Part shown: positions 1 through 9,473 of the stretch, piece after piece
Position numbering within the stretch: position 1 is the stretch's first letter
Layout of the letters: each line of letters begins with the position of its first letter
Assembly: GCF_004770995.1 (NCBI RefSeq)
Contig: NZ_RQHW01000028.1
Span: 201,486 to 265,485, forward strand
Length of the DNA: 64,000 bases
Direction of reading: 5' to 3'
Origin: Leptospira idonii
GTDB lineage: Bacteria > Spirochaetota > Leptospiria > Leptospirales > Leptospiraceae
The notes under the pieces: model-generated
What the model was told of the DNA's origin: nothing
The model's input: only the letters and a program-made list of their open reading frames with translations
Databases searched by the model: none
Program-made: the position numbers and the translations under genes

Positions 1-156
1 GACTCCGAAACAAAAAAGGATCTGAAAAACTTTTCCAATCTCCCCAATGATCTGTCGGCGTTTCGTTCCTGTTTCGGAATCAAAAGAGTAACTGTACGGC
101 CTGAGATGAAACTCAGCGGTCAAATCTTGGAATTATTCCGGGGTGTCCGAGTATGA
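1..156 (+). CDS. C-terminal end of a probable DUF58-family protein (partial)
   Basis: An open frame runs from the first base to a TGA at 154-156 and encodes the last 51 residues of a protein, ending in LELFRGVRV. The stop overlaps the next start (GTATGA), which is typical of an operon. The fragment is too short to recognise by itself. In aerotolerance operons the gene in this position is usually a DUF58 protein that follows a MoxR ATPase, so that identity is inferred from context only. Confidence 0.6.
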   Translation, partial: DSETKKDLKNFSNLPNDLSAFRSCFGIKRVTVRPEMKLSGQILELFRGVRV

Positions 157-998
157 AAGCTGCCTCATTACTAATCCTGCTTCTTTTTGTTTCTTATGCG
201 GAAGCTTCACCTAACGAAAAAATATCGCATAAAGAAATTTATGTAGGAGATGAGATCGGTTATGAAATCGATTTTGATTCAGGAATTCCCTCCACCCTTA
301 AACTAGAAGAAGGAGACCATTCTATTGATGCAACGGAACTGCCAGTTTTAAGAATCTGGAATGTTCATAGAAAAGATAAATCAATATCTTTATCTGTCCG
401 CTTTTACAAAGCGGGGTCTTTCCGACTGCCGATCTACTGGGAAGAAGAGGGGGAAAAAAAGACTACGGAACTTGTTTTCGAAGTAAAGTCCAGATTGACA
501 GGTAATGAATCGGACATAGAAGACATCGCTCCTCCTATTTCATTTTCAGGATCTTATCTTCTAAGACTACTATTTGTTATATTTATATTCCTAATCCTCC
601 TTTATATTTCTTATGCAGTCTATTTAAAACTAAAAAACAGTAAACAGATATTAGATGCAACCTGGGAAAGAGTGCCTGTTCTGGAAAGCAGACAAATCAA
701 ATTGATTCAGATCGAATCTGCCTTGAAACAAAACGAAATCTCTTATAAAGAATTTGCATATTTGGTTTCTTCTTATATAAAAGAAGAGTTCTCACGTCGT
801 TTGGCGAACGATCTTTTGCATCTTACCGATTCCGAATTTTTAAATTACTTATATGACAGAAGTCATCTTGAAATCGAATCGACAAAAGAAATCAAAGACA
901 TACTAGCGTCTTCCAAATATACAAACCATTCCAAAATTCTTTCCAAAGAGGAAGCGGAGCAGCTTTGGCAGGATTGGAAGCGTAAACTCAAACTTTAA
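153..998 (+). CDS. Exported single-pass membrane protein of the Bat operon
   Basis: This 281-residue protein has a signal peptide (about residues 1-18, cut near SYAEAS), a periplasmic domain to about residue 130, one membrane helix at about 134-156 (LLRLLFVIFIFLILLYIS), and a cytoplasmic helical tail with a short coiled-coil look. It lies between the probable DUF58 gene and batA with 2-4 bp junctions, the slot often filled by a DUF4381-like protein in aerotolerance operons. By position it should belong to the Bat membrane complex. Its exact role is unknown. Confidence 0.85.
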   Translation: MKAASLLILLLFVSYAEASPNEKISHKEIYVGDEIGYEIDFDSGIPSTLKLEEGDHSIDATELPVLRIWNVHRKDKSISLSVRFYKAGSFRLPIYWEEEGEKKTTELVFEVKSRLTGNESDIEDIAPPISFSGSYLLRLLFVIFIFLILLYISYAVYLKLKNSKQILDATWERVPVLESRQIKLIQIESALKQNEISYKEFAYLVSSYIKEEFSRRLANDLLHLTDSEFLNYLYDRSHLEIESTKEIKDILASSKYTNHSKILSKEEAEQLWQDWKRKLKL

Positions 999-1000
999 AT

Positions 1001-1954
1001 ATGGATTATTTTCAAAGACCATACATTCTACTTTTTTTTCTTCCTCTTTTGGGAATTTTACTGTATTCATTACACCGCAAAAATTTTTCCATCCCTCTTT
1101 TGGCGTATTGGGATAGAAAAGAAAAAGAGAAATCGGAACATCGAATTTATTTTAGAAATCTAGCTCGATTCTTAAGCGGCTTCTTATCTTATTTCGCCTT
1201 CTCATTTCTGATTTTTGCCGCTGCAGGACCGGGAGAAATACATCAATTTATTCCCGATGAAACACAAGGCGTGGACCTAATGATTGCGTTAGACGTCTCC
1301 GGCTCCATGGTAAACAGTTACGATTTTTTGCCGAACAACCGCCTAACCGTTTCCAAAAAATTACTACAGGCATTCGTTAAACGAAGAGAAAATGACAGAA
1401 TCGGTTTGGTTCTTTTTGCAGGAGCAGCCTACCTTCAGTCCCCGTTAACAAGCGATCGATCCGCTTTGACGGAGCTCGTGGAAGAAGCGGAAGATACCTC
1501 CATCGAAGAACAGGGGACTGCCATCGGGGACGCTCTCATCATTTCTTCCTATCGATTGAAGAATTCAAAGGCCAGATCGAAGGCGATCATCCTGCTTACG
1601 GACGGAGTGTCCAATACCGGAAGACTGGATCCGGAAACCGCTTCCTATGCGGCAAAGGCGGATGGAATTAAGATCTATTCCATCGGAATCGGGAAAGAAA
1701 TGGGACAATATGAAGTTAATTACGAATCCCTAGAAAGGATTTCTGAGGAAACGGGAGGAAAGTTCTACCGTGCGGAATCTCCTGAAGATTTAGGAGAAGT
1801 TTTACAAGAAATTGATAACTTAGAAACGGATCCTCTTCCTGCCAAACCGGTTGAGTTGGTTCAAACCCATTTTCCTGAGTATCTATATTGGTTTTTCATT
1901 TTACTTCTGCTAGACGGTGCAATTCGACTGTATCCTTTTAAGGAGGTTTTATGA
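1001..1954 (+). CDS. batA: BatA, membrane-anchored von Willebrand factor A protein
   Basis: This 317-residue protein has membrane helices near residues 8-22 and 58-75 and another near the C-terminus (about 290-308), with a von Willebrand factor A domain between them. The metal-ion-dependent adhesion site is complete: DVSGS at 98-102, T173 in QGTAIGDAL, and D201 in LLTDG. BatA proteins form envelope complexes with BatB and BatD and have been linked to aerotolerance and stress survival. The exact mechanism is not settled. The gene overlaps the next by 4 bp. Confidence 0.92.
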   Translation: MDYFQRPYILLFFLPLLGILLYSLHRKNFSIPLLAYWDRKEKEKSEHRIYFRNLARFLSGFLSYFAFSFLIFAAAGPGEIHQFIPDETQGVDLMIALDVSGSMVNSYDFLPNNRLTVSKKLLQAFVKRRENDRIGLVLFAGAAYLQSPLTSDRSALTELVEEAEDTSIEEQGTAIGDALIISSYRLKNSKARSKAIILLTDGVSNTGRLDPETASYAAKADGIKIYSIGIGKEMGQYEVNYESLERISEETGGKFYRAESPEDLGEVLQEIDNLETDPLPAKPVELVQTHFPEYLYWFFILLLLDGAIRLYPFKEVL

Positions 1955-3666
1955 ATCCGAACGATTTTATAGAGCCTCACTTCAAATGGATTTGTTTATC
2001 GACTCTGGCTGTGACATTTTTATACGGAATCGGAAAGTCTTTCTTTTTATTTAAAATAAGTGAATTTCAAATTCAATTTCCTTCTTTGAAAGAGAAGCTG
2101 CCTGCTCCCAAGGCGCTGATCTATTTTGTGGCGACTTTTTCCCTGCTTACCTCATTGCTCTTCGCCTATTTAGCGTTATTTCATACCAAAGCCAATGAGA
2201 TTGAATTGAACGAATCCCAACAATCCGTTGATGTTTTATTCGTCATCGATGTAAGTTATTCCATGAATGCCATAGATGTCAAACCGACGCGGCTCAAACG
2301 ATTCCAAGATATCGTTCTAAGATTGCTGCCTCACTTGGCAGGTAATCGTTTAGGAATCATTCTTTTTGCAGGAAATGCATTTTCGTATTGCCCTATGACC
2401 AGTGATGTCACCGCATTCTCCGATTATGTGAATTCCCTAGGCACAGACATGGTAGGAAAAAAAGGAACCGATCTTTCTACTGCGATCAAAAAAGCGGAAG
2501 CTACTTTATCCTCCTCCAAACTTCTGCAAAATAGAGTAATCGTTTTGGTTTCCGACGGGGAAGACCATGAAAGTTCCCAGCTCAAAGAATTGAATTCCGA
2601 AGTATTCGTATGGGGATTCGGAACGGAGGAAGGAGGCCCCATTTTCTATTCCGATCCACAAAGACATACTTCCGGTTATGTGACACATTCGGGAGGGCTG
2701 GAACAGAATCCACTTGCGGAAAACGTAATCATTTCTAAATTGAACGAAGAAACTCTTAAAAGTTTCGCAAGTCTAAATGAAGGGGAGTATGCGAACCTTT
2801 CCTTTGAGTCCATGGATGCGTACCGCCTTACGAATAAGATTGCTGATATGAAGAAAAATCAAACAAACATGCTTCATAAATCCAGAAAAGAAGACGGAGC
2901 TTTTTTCTACTTATTCCTTGCGATCGTATTTTTCTTTATAGAAAGAGGACTTCGTTTCTTTTATTTTCCTAAAACGAAATTCATTTCTCTTCTCGCATTC
3001 GCATTGTTTTTCGTCCCGCCTGGATCGGAAATTTATTCTTGGGACTTGGATCCTGCGGGAGAGACAATTTCAAAAGGCATCAAAGCTTATGAAAATAAAC
3101 AATTCGCAGAAAGTAAAAACAAGTTTAAAGAAGCTGAGAATTATTTTAAAGACGATTACAGGCTGAAGTTCAATCAATCTGCTTCTTCATACAAAATGGG
3201 AAATTGGAACGACTCCTTACAACTCAACGAAGAGATACATAAAGACTCTAAGGCAACAAACGAAATAAAGGCGAAAGCTCTTTACAATTCAGGAAATGCT
3301 TACTTCCGAAAAAACGATTTCCGGAATGCACGTAAACTCTATGAAGAAGCGCTCGATTTAGATCCGAACCTTTCCTCTGCGAAAAAAAACCTGGAATTTC
3401 TGCACAAAAAAGAAGAATCGAGAAAGCAGGAAGAAAAAGAAGAAAGCGGACAATCCCGCTCCCGCAACAAAGAGAACAAAGAAAATCAAAGCAGGTCAGG
3501 AGCAAATTCAGGTTCTGGACAAGCGGAACAGGAAAAACAGAATAAATCCAAAAAAGATCCATCTAAAGAAAATGCGGATAGAATGATGGATCAATTTTCT
3601 CCCAATTCCATTCTAAAGAATAAATCCAAAGGATTCCAGTCACCTGACAATGAAAAATTCTGGTAA
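1951..3666 (+). CDS. batB: BatB-BatC fusion: VWA domain plus TPR domain
   Basis: This 571-residue protein joins two Bat modules. Residues 1-335 are BatB: helices near 14-31 and 56-78, a VWA domain with DVSYS at 100-104, and a closing helix at about 318-335. A second hydrophobic stretch (about 343-360, FISLLAFALFFVPPGSEIYS) reads like the old signal peptide of BatC. It is followed by TPR repeats at about 363-487 (NSGNAYFRKNDFRNARKLYE) and a K/E/S/N/Q-rich tail. The topology suggests that the TPR part is periplasmic. The start overlaps batA by 4 bp and the end overlaps batD by 17 bp. Confidence 0.92.
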   Translation: MNPNDFIEPHFKWICLSTLAVTFLYGIGKSFFLFKISEFQIQFPSLKEKLPAPKALIYFVATFSLLTSLLFAYLALFHTKANEIELNESQQSVDVLFVIDVSYSMNAIDVKPTRLKRFQDIVLRLLPHLAGNRLGIILFAGNAFSYCPMTSDVTAFSDYVNSLGTDMVGKKGTDLSTAIKKAEATLSSSKLLQNRVIVLVSDGEDHESSQLKELNSEVFVWGFGTEEGGPIFYSDPQRHTSGYVTHSGGLEQNPLAENVIISKLNEETLKSFASLNEGEYANLSFESMDAYRLTNKIADMKKNQTNMLHKSRKEDGAFFYLFLAIVFFFIERGLRFFYFPKTKFISLLAFALFFVPPGSEIYSWDLDPAGETISKGIKAYENKQFAESKNKFKEAENYFKDDYRLKFNQSASSYKMGNWNDSLQLNEEIHKDSKATNEIKAKALYNSGNAYFRKNDFRNARKLYEEALDLDPNLSSAKKNLEFLHKKEESRKQEEKEESGQSRSRNKENKENQSRSGANSGSGQAEQEKQNKSKKDPSKENADRMMDQFSPNSILKNKSKGFQSPDNEKFW

Positions 3667-5245
3667 ATTCTTTCTATTTTTCTGTCTATTTGCAGGATAC
3701 TCTTCTTCTTATGCGGATGAGGTAACATTCCACCTAACAAGAAATCAAGTAGAACAATTTGAGGATTTAGTTTTGGAAGCGAGAGTAGGGGGAGACAAAG
3801 AATTTAAACCTGCCGGAAACAGTTTTGAAAAAAACGGAGCAAAAGCCGTTTATATCGGGCATGGAAGCGAAACCCAAATCGTTAATTTTAAGATATCCCG
3901 TTCCCAAATCTTAAAGTTTAAAATTTCCACAAATCAAATCGGTAAATTCATCACACCTCAGATCCAAGTGATTTACGACGGCCAAAAATATTCATCACCT
4001 GATTTTGATTATATCGTAGAAAAAGGGAGCGGGAATCAAAGAACCGCAAGGCCTAGAGATTTTTTCGATCATTTCTTTGAAGACCCGTTTCGAGAAGAAG
4101 AACCCGAGGCAAAGACCGAAGTTGCCTTCCATACAAGTAAACCCAGAGTTTATCTCGGAGAGCCTGTAGTCGGTTATTATGTTCTTTACTACAACGGTCT
4201 GCGACAGGCTTATTTAGAAAGAGACCCGAACCAATCCATCTCTTTTCCTTTTTTCCTTTCCGAAACCCTCAAACAAGTTACGGTGCAGATTGATCCTTTT
4301 GCCGTTCGGAAAGGGATCGAAAAACAAACATTGGTGTATGAAAAGGAAATCTACGGACTCACTCCTCTCAAAACGGGAACTTTTTCCCTAGGTTCCACCA
4401 AATTTTTGGTAGGTGACAGTATGAGATTCGGGGCCATTCATAAATCTCTCGACGTAAGTCCAGCGCGAATAGAAGTGCTTCCTCTTCCCCAAGGAGCACC
4501 TAATAATTTTAAGGCAGCGGTAGGCGAGTATGAAATCTTCCTTTCGAAATCCGACAAAAAAGTTCATTTGGGAGAAACATTCTACTTTGCCGTCCAAATC
4601 AAAGGTTCGGGAAATGGGGACGGAATAGAAGATCCGATCCGCCTAACAAATTCGTCAGTCCATCTTGTTTCCAAATCGAAAAACAAAACATTCAAACTCC
4701 TACCTAACGGAGAATACGGCTTTTACTCCGAATTGGAATTTTTTTACGGCATCGAGCCGGAAGAAAAGGGCAACCTAAATTTAGGAACGGCTCAACTGGT
4801 TTATTTTTCTCCTGCATCACATTCTTATAAAACAATTTCCCAGGACTTAGGAAATCTCAAAGTTCTTCCGAAGCGCTCTATCCCTGTCGAAAAAAAAGAA
4901 AGCGCACAGGGAGACGGATCCGCTTTCCTGAGAAAAATATATTCCCACTGGTTTCCTTTGGCAGGATTACTTACTTTAGTCGTTGTTACGTTTGGGACAG
5001 TGCTCTATTTCAGAAAACGAAATCTTATCAAAGAAACTTTGGCGGCACTGGACGAAAAGATAGGCACAAAAAGAAAAGAAATTCTGGAAGACTATCTCAT
5101 CCGAAAAGGGATTTCACTCGATGAATCAAAACTAATCTCCGCACTAAAAGATTCTTTTCCCAAGGAAGGGTTCTTGGAAATCTACTCTTACTGCAATGCA
5201 GAAGACAAAAAAGCTCTCATAAAAATCGGAAATCAAATTAAATAA
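3650..5245 (+). CDS. batD: BatD, exported beta-sandwich membrane protein
   Basis: This 531-residue protein starts with a signal peptide (FFLFFCLFAGYSSSYADE). Then come long periplasmic beta-rich domains with a motif typical of BatD (PRDFFDHFFEDPF at about 143-155), a single membrane helix near 435-455, and a short cytoplasmic helical tail. It closes the Bat operon. Its start lies inside the end of the BatB-BatC gene, so translation is probably coupled. BatD is thought to scaffold the VWA proteins at the inner membrane. Confidence 0.9.
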   Translation: MKNSGKFFLFFCLFAGYSSSYADEVTFHLTRNQVEQFEDLVLEARVGGDKEFKPAGNSFEKNGAKAVYIGHGSETQIVNFKISRSQILKFKISTNQIGKFITPQIQVIYDGQKYSSPDFDYIVEKGSGNQRTARPRDFFDHFFEDPFREEEPEAKTEVAFHTSKPRVYLGEPVVGYYVLYYNGLRQAYLERDPNQSISFPFFLSETLKQVTVQIDPFAVRKGIEKQTLVYEKEIYGLTPLKTGTFSLGSTKFLVGDSMRFGAIHKSLDVSPARIEVLPLPQGAPNNFKAAVGEYEIFLSKSDKKVHLGETFYFAVQIKGSGNGDGIEDPIRLTNSSVHLVSKSKNKTFKLLPNGEYGFYSELEFFYGIEPEEKGNLNLGTAQLVYFSPASHSYKTISQDLGNLKVLPKRSIPVEKKESAQGDGSAFLRKIYSHWFPLAGLLTLVVVTFGTVLYFRKRNLIKETLAALDEKIGTKRKEILEDYLIRKGISLDESKLISALKDSFPKEGFLEIYSYCNAEDKKALIKIGNQIK

Positions 5246-5257
5246 GAGGAACCTGTA

Positions 5258-7090
5258 ATGACGGACGCTGTAAAAGGTAAAATTAGCGTAGAAACGGAGA
5301 ATATCTTTCCCATTATCAAAAAATGGCTCTACTCCGAAAAAGATATTTTCATCAGAGAGTTGGTATCGAACGCATGTGATGCGACAAGCAAACTGAAAAA
5401 GATATCTTTATCGGAAGAGTTTGAGGGCGGAACCGATTATAAAATCGAACTCAGTTTCGATAAAGACAAACGTATCCTTGTCATAGAAGACAACGGAATC
5501 GGAATGACCTCCGAAGAAGTCAAAAAATACATCAACCAAATCGCCTTTTCAGGCGCGACAGACTTCGCCAAACACTATCAGAACGCAGAAAACAAAGCGG
5601 AAATCATCGGCCATTTCGGATTAGGCTTTTACTCTTGTTTTATGGTGTCGCAAAAAGTCACCATAGAAACCAAGTCCTATAAAAAAGGAGAAGCGGGCGT
5701 ACTTTGGGAAAGCGAATCCGGAACCGATTTCTCCATCTCTCCGATCGAGAAAGAAACAAGAGGAACTAAGATTTCCCTTTATCTGGATGCAGATTCAGGA
5801 GAATATCTCGATAAATGGAAGTTAAAGGAACTAATCAAAAAATATTGCGACTTTCTTCCTGTTCCCATCTTCGTAGATGGAGAAAAAGCAAATCGAGAAA
5901 AACCTCTTTGGTCAGAGGAACCTTCCAAACTCAAACCGGAAGACTACAAAGATTTTTATTCCTATCTTTTTCCTTTCTCCGGCGAATCACTGTTTCATAT
6001 TCATCTGAATGTGGATTTTCCTTTCCGATTGCAGGGAATTCTTTATTTTCCTAAGCTCACCCATGAATTGGATGCTTCCAAAAACGGAATCAAGTTGTTC
6101 TGCAATCATGTATTCGTAAGTGACAATGCGAACGAACTCATCCCCCAATTTTTAACGATCCTCAAAGGTACGATCGATATTCCCGACCTTCCTCTGAACG
6201 TTTCCAGATCCTACTTACAAAACGATCCTTTGGTGAAGAAGATAACAAATCATATCATCAAAAAGGTGGCGGACAGACTTCTGGAAGATTTCAAAAAGAA
6301 CAGGGAAGAATACCAAAAAAATTGGAGCGATATCTCCATATTCGTAAAATACGGAATTCTTACGGATGAGAAATTTTATGATTCGGTTAAGGATGCTCTT
6401 ATCTTTAAAAATTCGGAATCGGGATTTTATACTCTGAACGAATATTGGGAAAAGAATAAAGAGAAAAACAACAACAAAGTCTATTATGCGAATGAAACAG
6501 AAATGGGATCAGTATATATGGATCTTCTCAAATCCCAAGGACTGGAAGCGTTGTTAGTTGATTCGAAAATCGATTCCCACCTCATCCAAAATCTGGAAAT
6601 GAAAAACCCTGATATGAAGTTTCAAAGGGTCGATGCAGAACTTGCGGATCAGGTAGTGGATAAGGATGCAAACAAAGGCTTGGTGGATTCCGAAAACAAA
6701 ACAGAATCCGACCGAATTGAGGAATTTTTCAAAACCGTAGTCGCTGTGGAAGGTGTGGAAATCAAGGCAGAAGCTTTGAAATCCCAGGAAGTACCCGCAG
6801 TGATTTTGATGCCCGAGTTTATGAGAAGGATGAGCGAAATGAATTCCATGTTCAACAAGGAAGATATGAAAGCTCTCAAAAACCATACCTTGCTCGTCAA
6901 TACCACATCTCCTTTGGTAAAATCCGCTTTACGAGTGTTTAACGGCGTTAACCAAGAAAAAGGTAAAAATCTTGCGAGATTGGTCTATGATCTGGCCCTT
7001 CTTTCTGCGAAAGCGATGAGCGAGCAGGAGATCTCGGACTACACAAAAAGAACCTCTCAATTCTTGGAGGAAATTTTCTCGGAAAATTGA
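5258..7090 (+). CDS. htpG: HtpG, bacterial Hsp90 chaperone
   Basis: This 610-residue protein matches the length of bacterial Hsp90. The N-terminal GHKL ATPase shows [12 protein letters not shown] (catalytic Glu34, Asn38), EDNGIGM, and the lid motif [11 protein letters not shown]. The middle domain holds the catalytic-loop Arg region ([13 protein letters not shown]), and the C-terminal dimerisation domain is present. The start has a good ribosome-binding site (AAGAGGA). It lies 12 bp after batD and may be cotranscribed with the Bat operon, as envelope and protein-folding stress genes. HtpG is needed for virulence in pathogenic Leptospira. Confidence 0.97.
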   Translation: MTDAVKGKISVETENIFPIIKKWLYSEKDIFIRELVSNACDATSKLKKISLSEEFEGGTDYKIELSFDKDKRILVIEDNGIGMTSEEVKKYINQIAFSGATDFAKHYQNAENKAEIIGHFGLGFYSCFMVSQKVTIETKSYKKGEAGVLWESESGTDFSISPIEKETRGTKISLYLDADSGEYLDKWKLKELIKKYCDFLPVPIFVDGEKANREKPLWSEEPSKLKPEDYKDFYSYLFPFSGESLFHIHLNVDFPFRLQGILYFPKLTHELDASKNGIKLFCNHVFVSDNANELIPQFLTILKGTIDIPDLPLNVSRSYLQNDPLVKKITNHIIKKVADRLLEDFKKNREEYQKNWSDISIFVKYGILTDEKFYDSVKDALIFKNSESGFYTLNEYWEKNKEKNNNKVYYANETEMGSVYMDLLKSQGLEALLVDSKIDSHLIQNLEMKNPDMKFQRVDAELADQVVDKDANKGLVDSENKTESDRIEEFFKTVVAVEGVEIKAEALKSQEVPAVILMPEFMRRMSEMNSMFNKEDMKALKNHTLLVNTTSPLVKSALRVFNGVNQEKGKNLARLVYDLALLSAKAMSEQEISDYTKRTSQFLEEIFSEN

Positions 7091-7115
7091 TCCTAAGAAA
7101 TCTCAGAAATATTTT

Positions 7116-7145
7116 GCAACGATTCCTTAGTTTAGGAATCGTTGC
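7116..7145 (+). terminator. 12-bp perfect stem-loop between htpG and a sensor kinase gene
   Basis: The arms GCAACGATTCCT (7116-7127) and AGGAATCGTTGC (7134-7145) pair perfectly across a 6-nt loop. No T-run follows, so it is not a standard intrinsic terminator. The hairpin ends 3 nt before the GTG start of the next gene and fills the space where a Shine-Dalgarno sequence would lie. It may be an attenuator, an mRNA 3'-end stabiliser for htpG, or a translational control element. Confidence 0.55.
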
Positions 7146-7148
7146 TCT

Positions 7149-9473
7149 GTGATCAATATTTGCATTACCAGCCGGCTATCTTCCCTTCCCATCGTAATTG
7201 CTCACAAAAAAGGTTTTTTCGAAGAATTCGATACGCAAGTATCCCTTCACGTAAATACACATCATAAGGGAATTTTAGCTCTTTTAGAGGCGGGGAGAAT
7301 CGAAGCAGGAGAAATTCCTACTCTTGCCTACCTTCAGGAGTCGTTCCTTAAAAAATCGAAAATCAAACGAATTTATAAAGGCCTTTTCCTATACCATTCT
7401 CCTCTTTCCTTCTATTCCAGATTCCGATTTCGGCCGGAAGATCTTACCAAAAACAAAGCCTATTTCATACCGGTTCCTCATATCAATTCCGTAGAAAGGT
7501 TGTTTACGGAAAAATTTTTGGAAGAGTACGCTCCGTCCAACCCGGTGAAAATTCGATTCACTGACACTCCCAGTTTTCTGGAAGAAAAAGAATTTCTGAA
7601 ACCATCCTGTTTGGGTTTGGCGTCAGATCCGTTTATCAGTCCTTTTCTTAAAAACTACCACGACTTCAAAGAAGATTCCGAAATTCCTATCTTTCAAAGC
7701 GGCAACCTTGTTCCATCCACCTTACTCGCATTTAGCGGTGATGCGATTCTGAAAATGGGAAGAAGGGCATCAGGAGTTCTTCTTGCCGTCAAAAAAGCGA
7801 TCGACTACCTGAAAGAAGCAAGTCAAACCAACTCAAGCAAACTTTGGGAAGATTTGAATCTCAGTCAATATTACCCTCACCTACGAGCAGGAGAATTAAA
7901 ATCGATTTTATTCTCGCATCCGATGATGGAGAAGGGGATTTTCTCCTATCATGGAAACATAGAAGCTTTTTCCCCCTTGATCAAAGATTCCTACTTTCGA
8001 TTGATCCGAAGAGTTATGACTCCGGAAGCAATCGCTCCCGTTTTGGATTTTTCCGAAATCCTGGAAGCTCTCGAACCGAAAAAACTTTTTGATGTAAGGA
8101 AACTAAACAGTTTCAAAGAAGGGGGTGCGGCCCAACAACATGCACCTTCCCTCATCAACTATAGAAAGTTAAATGCAATCCGACATTTGATCGTAGACGT
8201 GAACTCAGTGACCTTGGACATTCTGCAAGGCAACTTTCAATCGAGACTCAACACGGATGATACTTTACTTTTGGACAATCGGGTAAAGATGCTCATCAAT
8301 GCGATGTTAGATTCTTTTAACTCCACTTTAGAATTACAAAAGGAAGAAATTGCGGAATTAGAAAACCTAATCTCCGTTTTAGAAATCAAACTGGATAGAT
8401 CCGCAGTCGATCTTCAATATTCGGAAGAAAAATACAGATACCTCTTCGAGTTCTCAAGGGAAGCAATCGCACTTGTGGACGCGGATACTGGGAACATTCT
8501 GGAAGGAAATTATCAGTTCAGAAGCATCACTGGATATACGAGAGGAGATCTCACGAAAACCACAATTGAAGACATCATTATGGGAGATCAAATCTCACCT
8601 CAACTTCGATTCGGTTCCGATCTTTCCCAAGATACGATGTTGTCTCTTCCGGATGTGGATATCCTTTTGAAAGACGGATCCAAACTCAGTGTGGATGTAA
8701 GTTTCACATCCATCCTTCTTTCTCCTAAAAAAAGATATCAGGTTCAATTCAGACCGAACCTGGAAAGAAAAGAACAAGAAAGACTTCAGCATGAATTTAT
8801 TTCCAATGTAAGCCACGAACTTAGAAGTCCTATGACCAACATCAGAGGATATCTGGAATTTTTCAAAACTGACAAAACACTGGCATATAATGCGGAACAC
8901 AAAAATATGCTGGAAGTAATCGACAAAAATGCGAAACGACTCAGTTTCCTTATCGAAAATATGCTGAAACTCACCACCTCACGAGAAAAAGACGAACAAG
9001 ACGAGGTGGTGGAAATATTCGATCCGACTCCAGTCATAGAGGATGTGATTCATATGAATTCACATTTGGCGAAAGGAAAACAATTGGAGTGGGAATTGAA
9101 TCTGAAAAAAGGCCTTTTCCTTAAAGGAATTCGTTTCGAATTTTCTCAAATCATCACAAACCTGTACGTGAACGCACTGAAATACACATTCAAAGGGAAA
9201 GTTTCCTTATCCCTTACGGAAACAAACGGAAAAATTGCAATTACGGTAAAAGACACAGGAATCGGAATCGATCCGAATTATAAAAACCAAATCTTCGATC
9301 GTTTTTTCAGAATCCCTTCCTCGGATAATAAAAAGATCGGAGGCACAGGATTAGGACTTTCCATCGTGAAGTCCCTTGTGGAGAAAATGGGAGGAGAAAT
9401 TTTCGTAGAGAGCAAACAAGGGGAAGGGAGTACATTCCGTATCCTCCTGCCCAAATCTAATATTTCTTCTTAA
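7149..9473 (+). CDS. Soluble PAS histidine kinase with substrate-binding-protein-like input domain
   Basis: This 774-residue protein has no signal peptide or membrane helix. Residues 1 to about 310 resemble NMT1/NrtA-type periplasmic solute-binding proteins (LPIVIAHKKGFFEEF, then LLEAGRIEAGEIPTLA), but here the domain should sit in the cytoplasm. A helical linker follows, then a PAS domain at about 424-545, a HisKA domain with SHELRSP (His556), and an ATPase domain with NLYVNALKYT, DTGIGI and GTGLGLSIV. No receiver domain or partner regulator is adjacent. The GTG start is chosen because the binding-protein fold begins right there. It overlaps the convergent downstream gene by 17 bp. Confidence 0.88.
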   Translation: MINICITSRLSSLPIVIAHKKGFFEEFDTQVSLHVNTHHKGILALLEAGRIEAGEIPTLAYLQESFLKKSKIKRIYKGLFLYHSPLSFYSRFRFRPEDLTKNKAYFIPVPHINSVERLFTEKFLEEYAPSNPVKIRFTDTPSFLEEKEFLKPSCLGLASDPFISPFLKNYHDFKEDSEIPIFQSGNLVPSTLLAFSGDAILKMGRRASGVLLAVKKAIDYLKEASQTNSSKLWEDLNLSQYYPHLRAGELKSILFSHPMMEKGIFSYHGNIEAFSPLIKDSYFRLIRRVMTPEAIAPVLDFSEILEALEPKKLFDVRKLNSFKEGGAAQQHAPSLINYRKLNAIRHLIVDVNSVTLDILQGNFQSRLNTDDTLLLDNRVKMLINAMLDSFNSTLELQKEEIAELENLISVLEIKLDRSAVDLQYSEEKYRYLFEFSREAIALVDADTGNILEGNYQFRSITGYTRGDLTKTTIEDIIMGDQISPQLRFGSDLSQDTMLSLPDVDILLKDGSKLSVDVSFTSILLSPKKRYQVQFRPNLERKEQERLQHEFISNVSHELRSPMTNIRGYLEFFKTDKTLAYNAEHKNMLEVIDKNAKRLSFLIENMLKLTTSREKDEQDEVVEIFDPTPVIEDVIHMNSHLAKGKQLEWELNLKKGLFLKGIRFEFSQIITNLYVNALKYTFKGKVSLSLTETNGKIAITVKDTGIGIDPNYKNQIFDRFFRIPSSDNKKIGGTGLGLSIVKSLVEKMGGEIFVESKQGEGSTFRILLPKSNISS

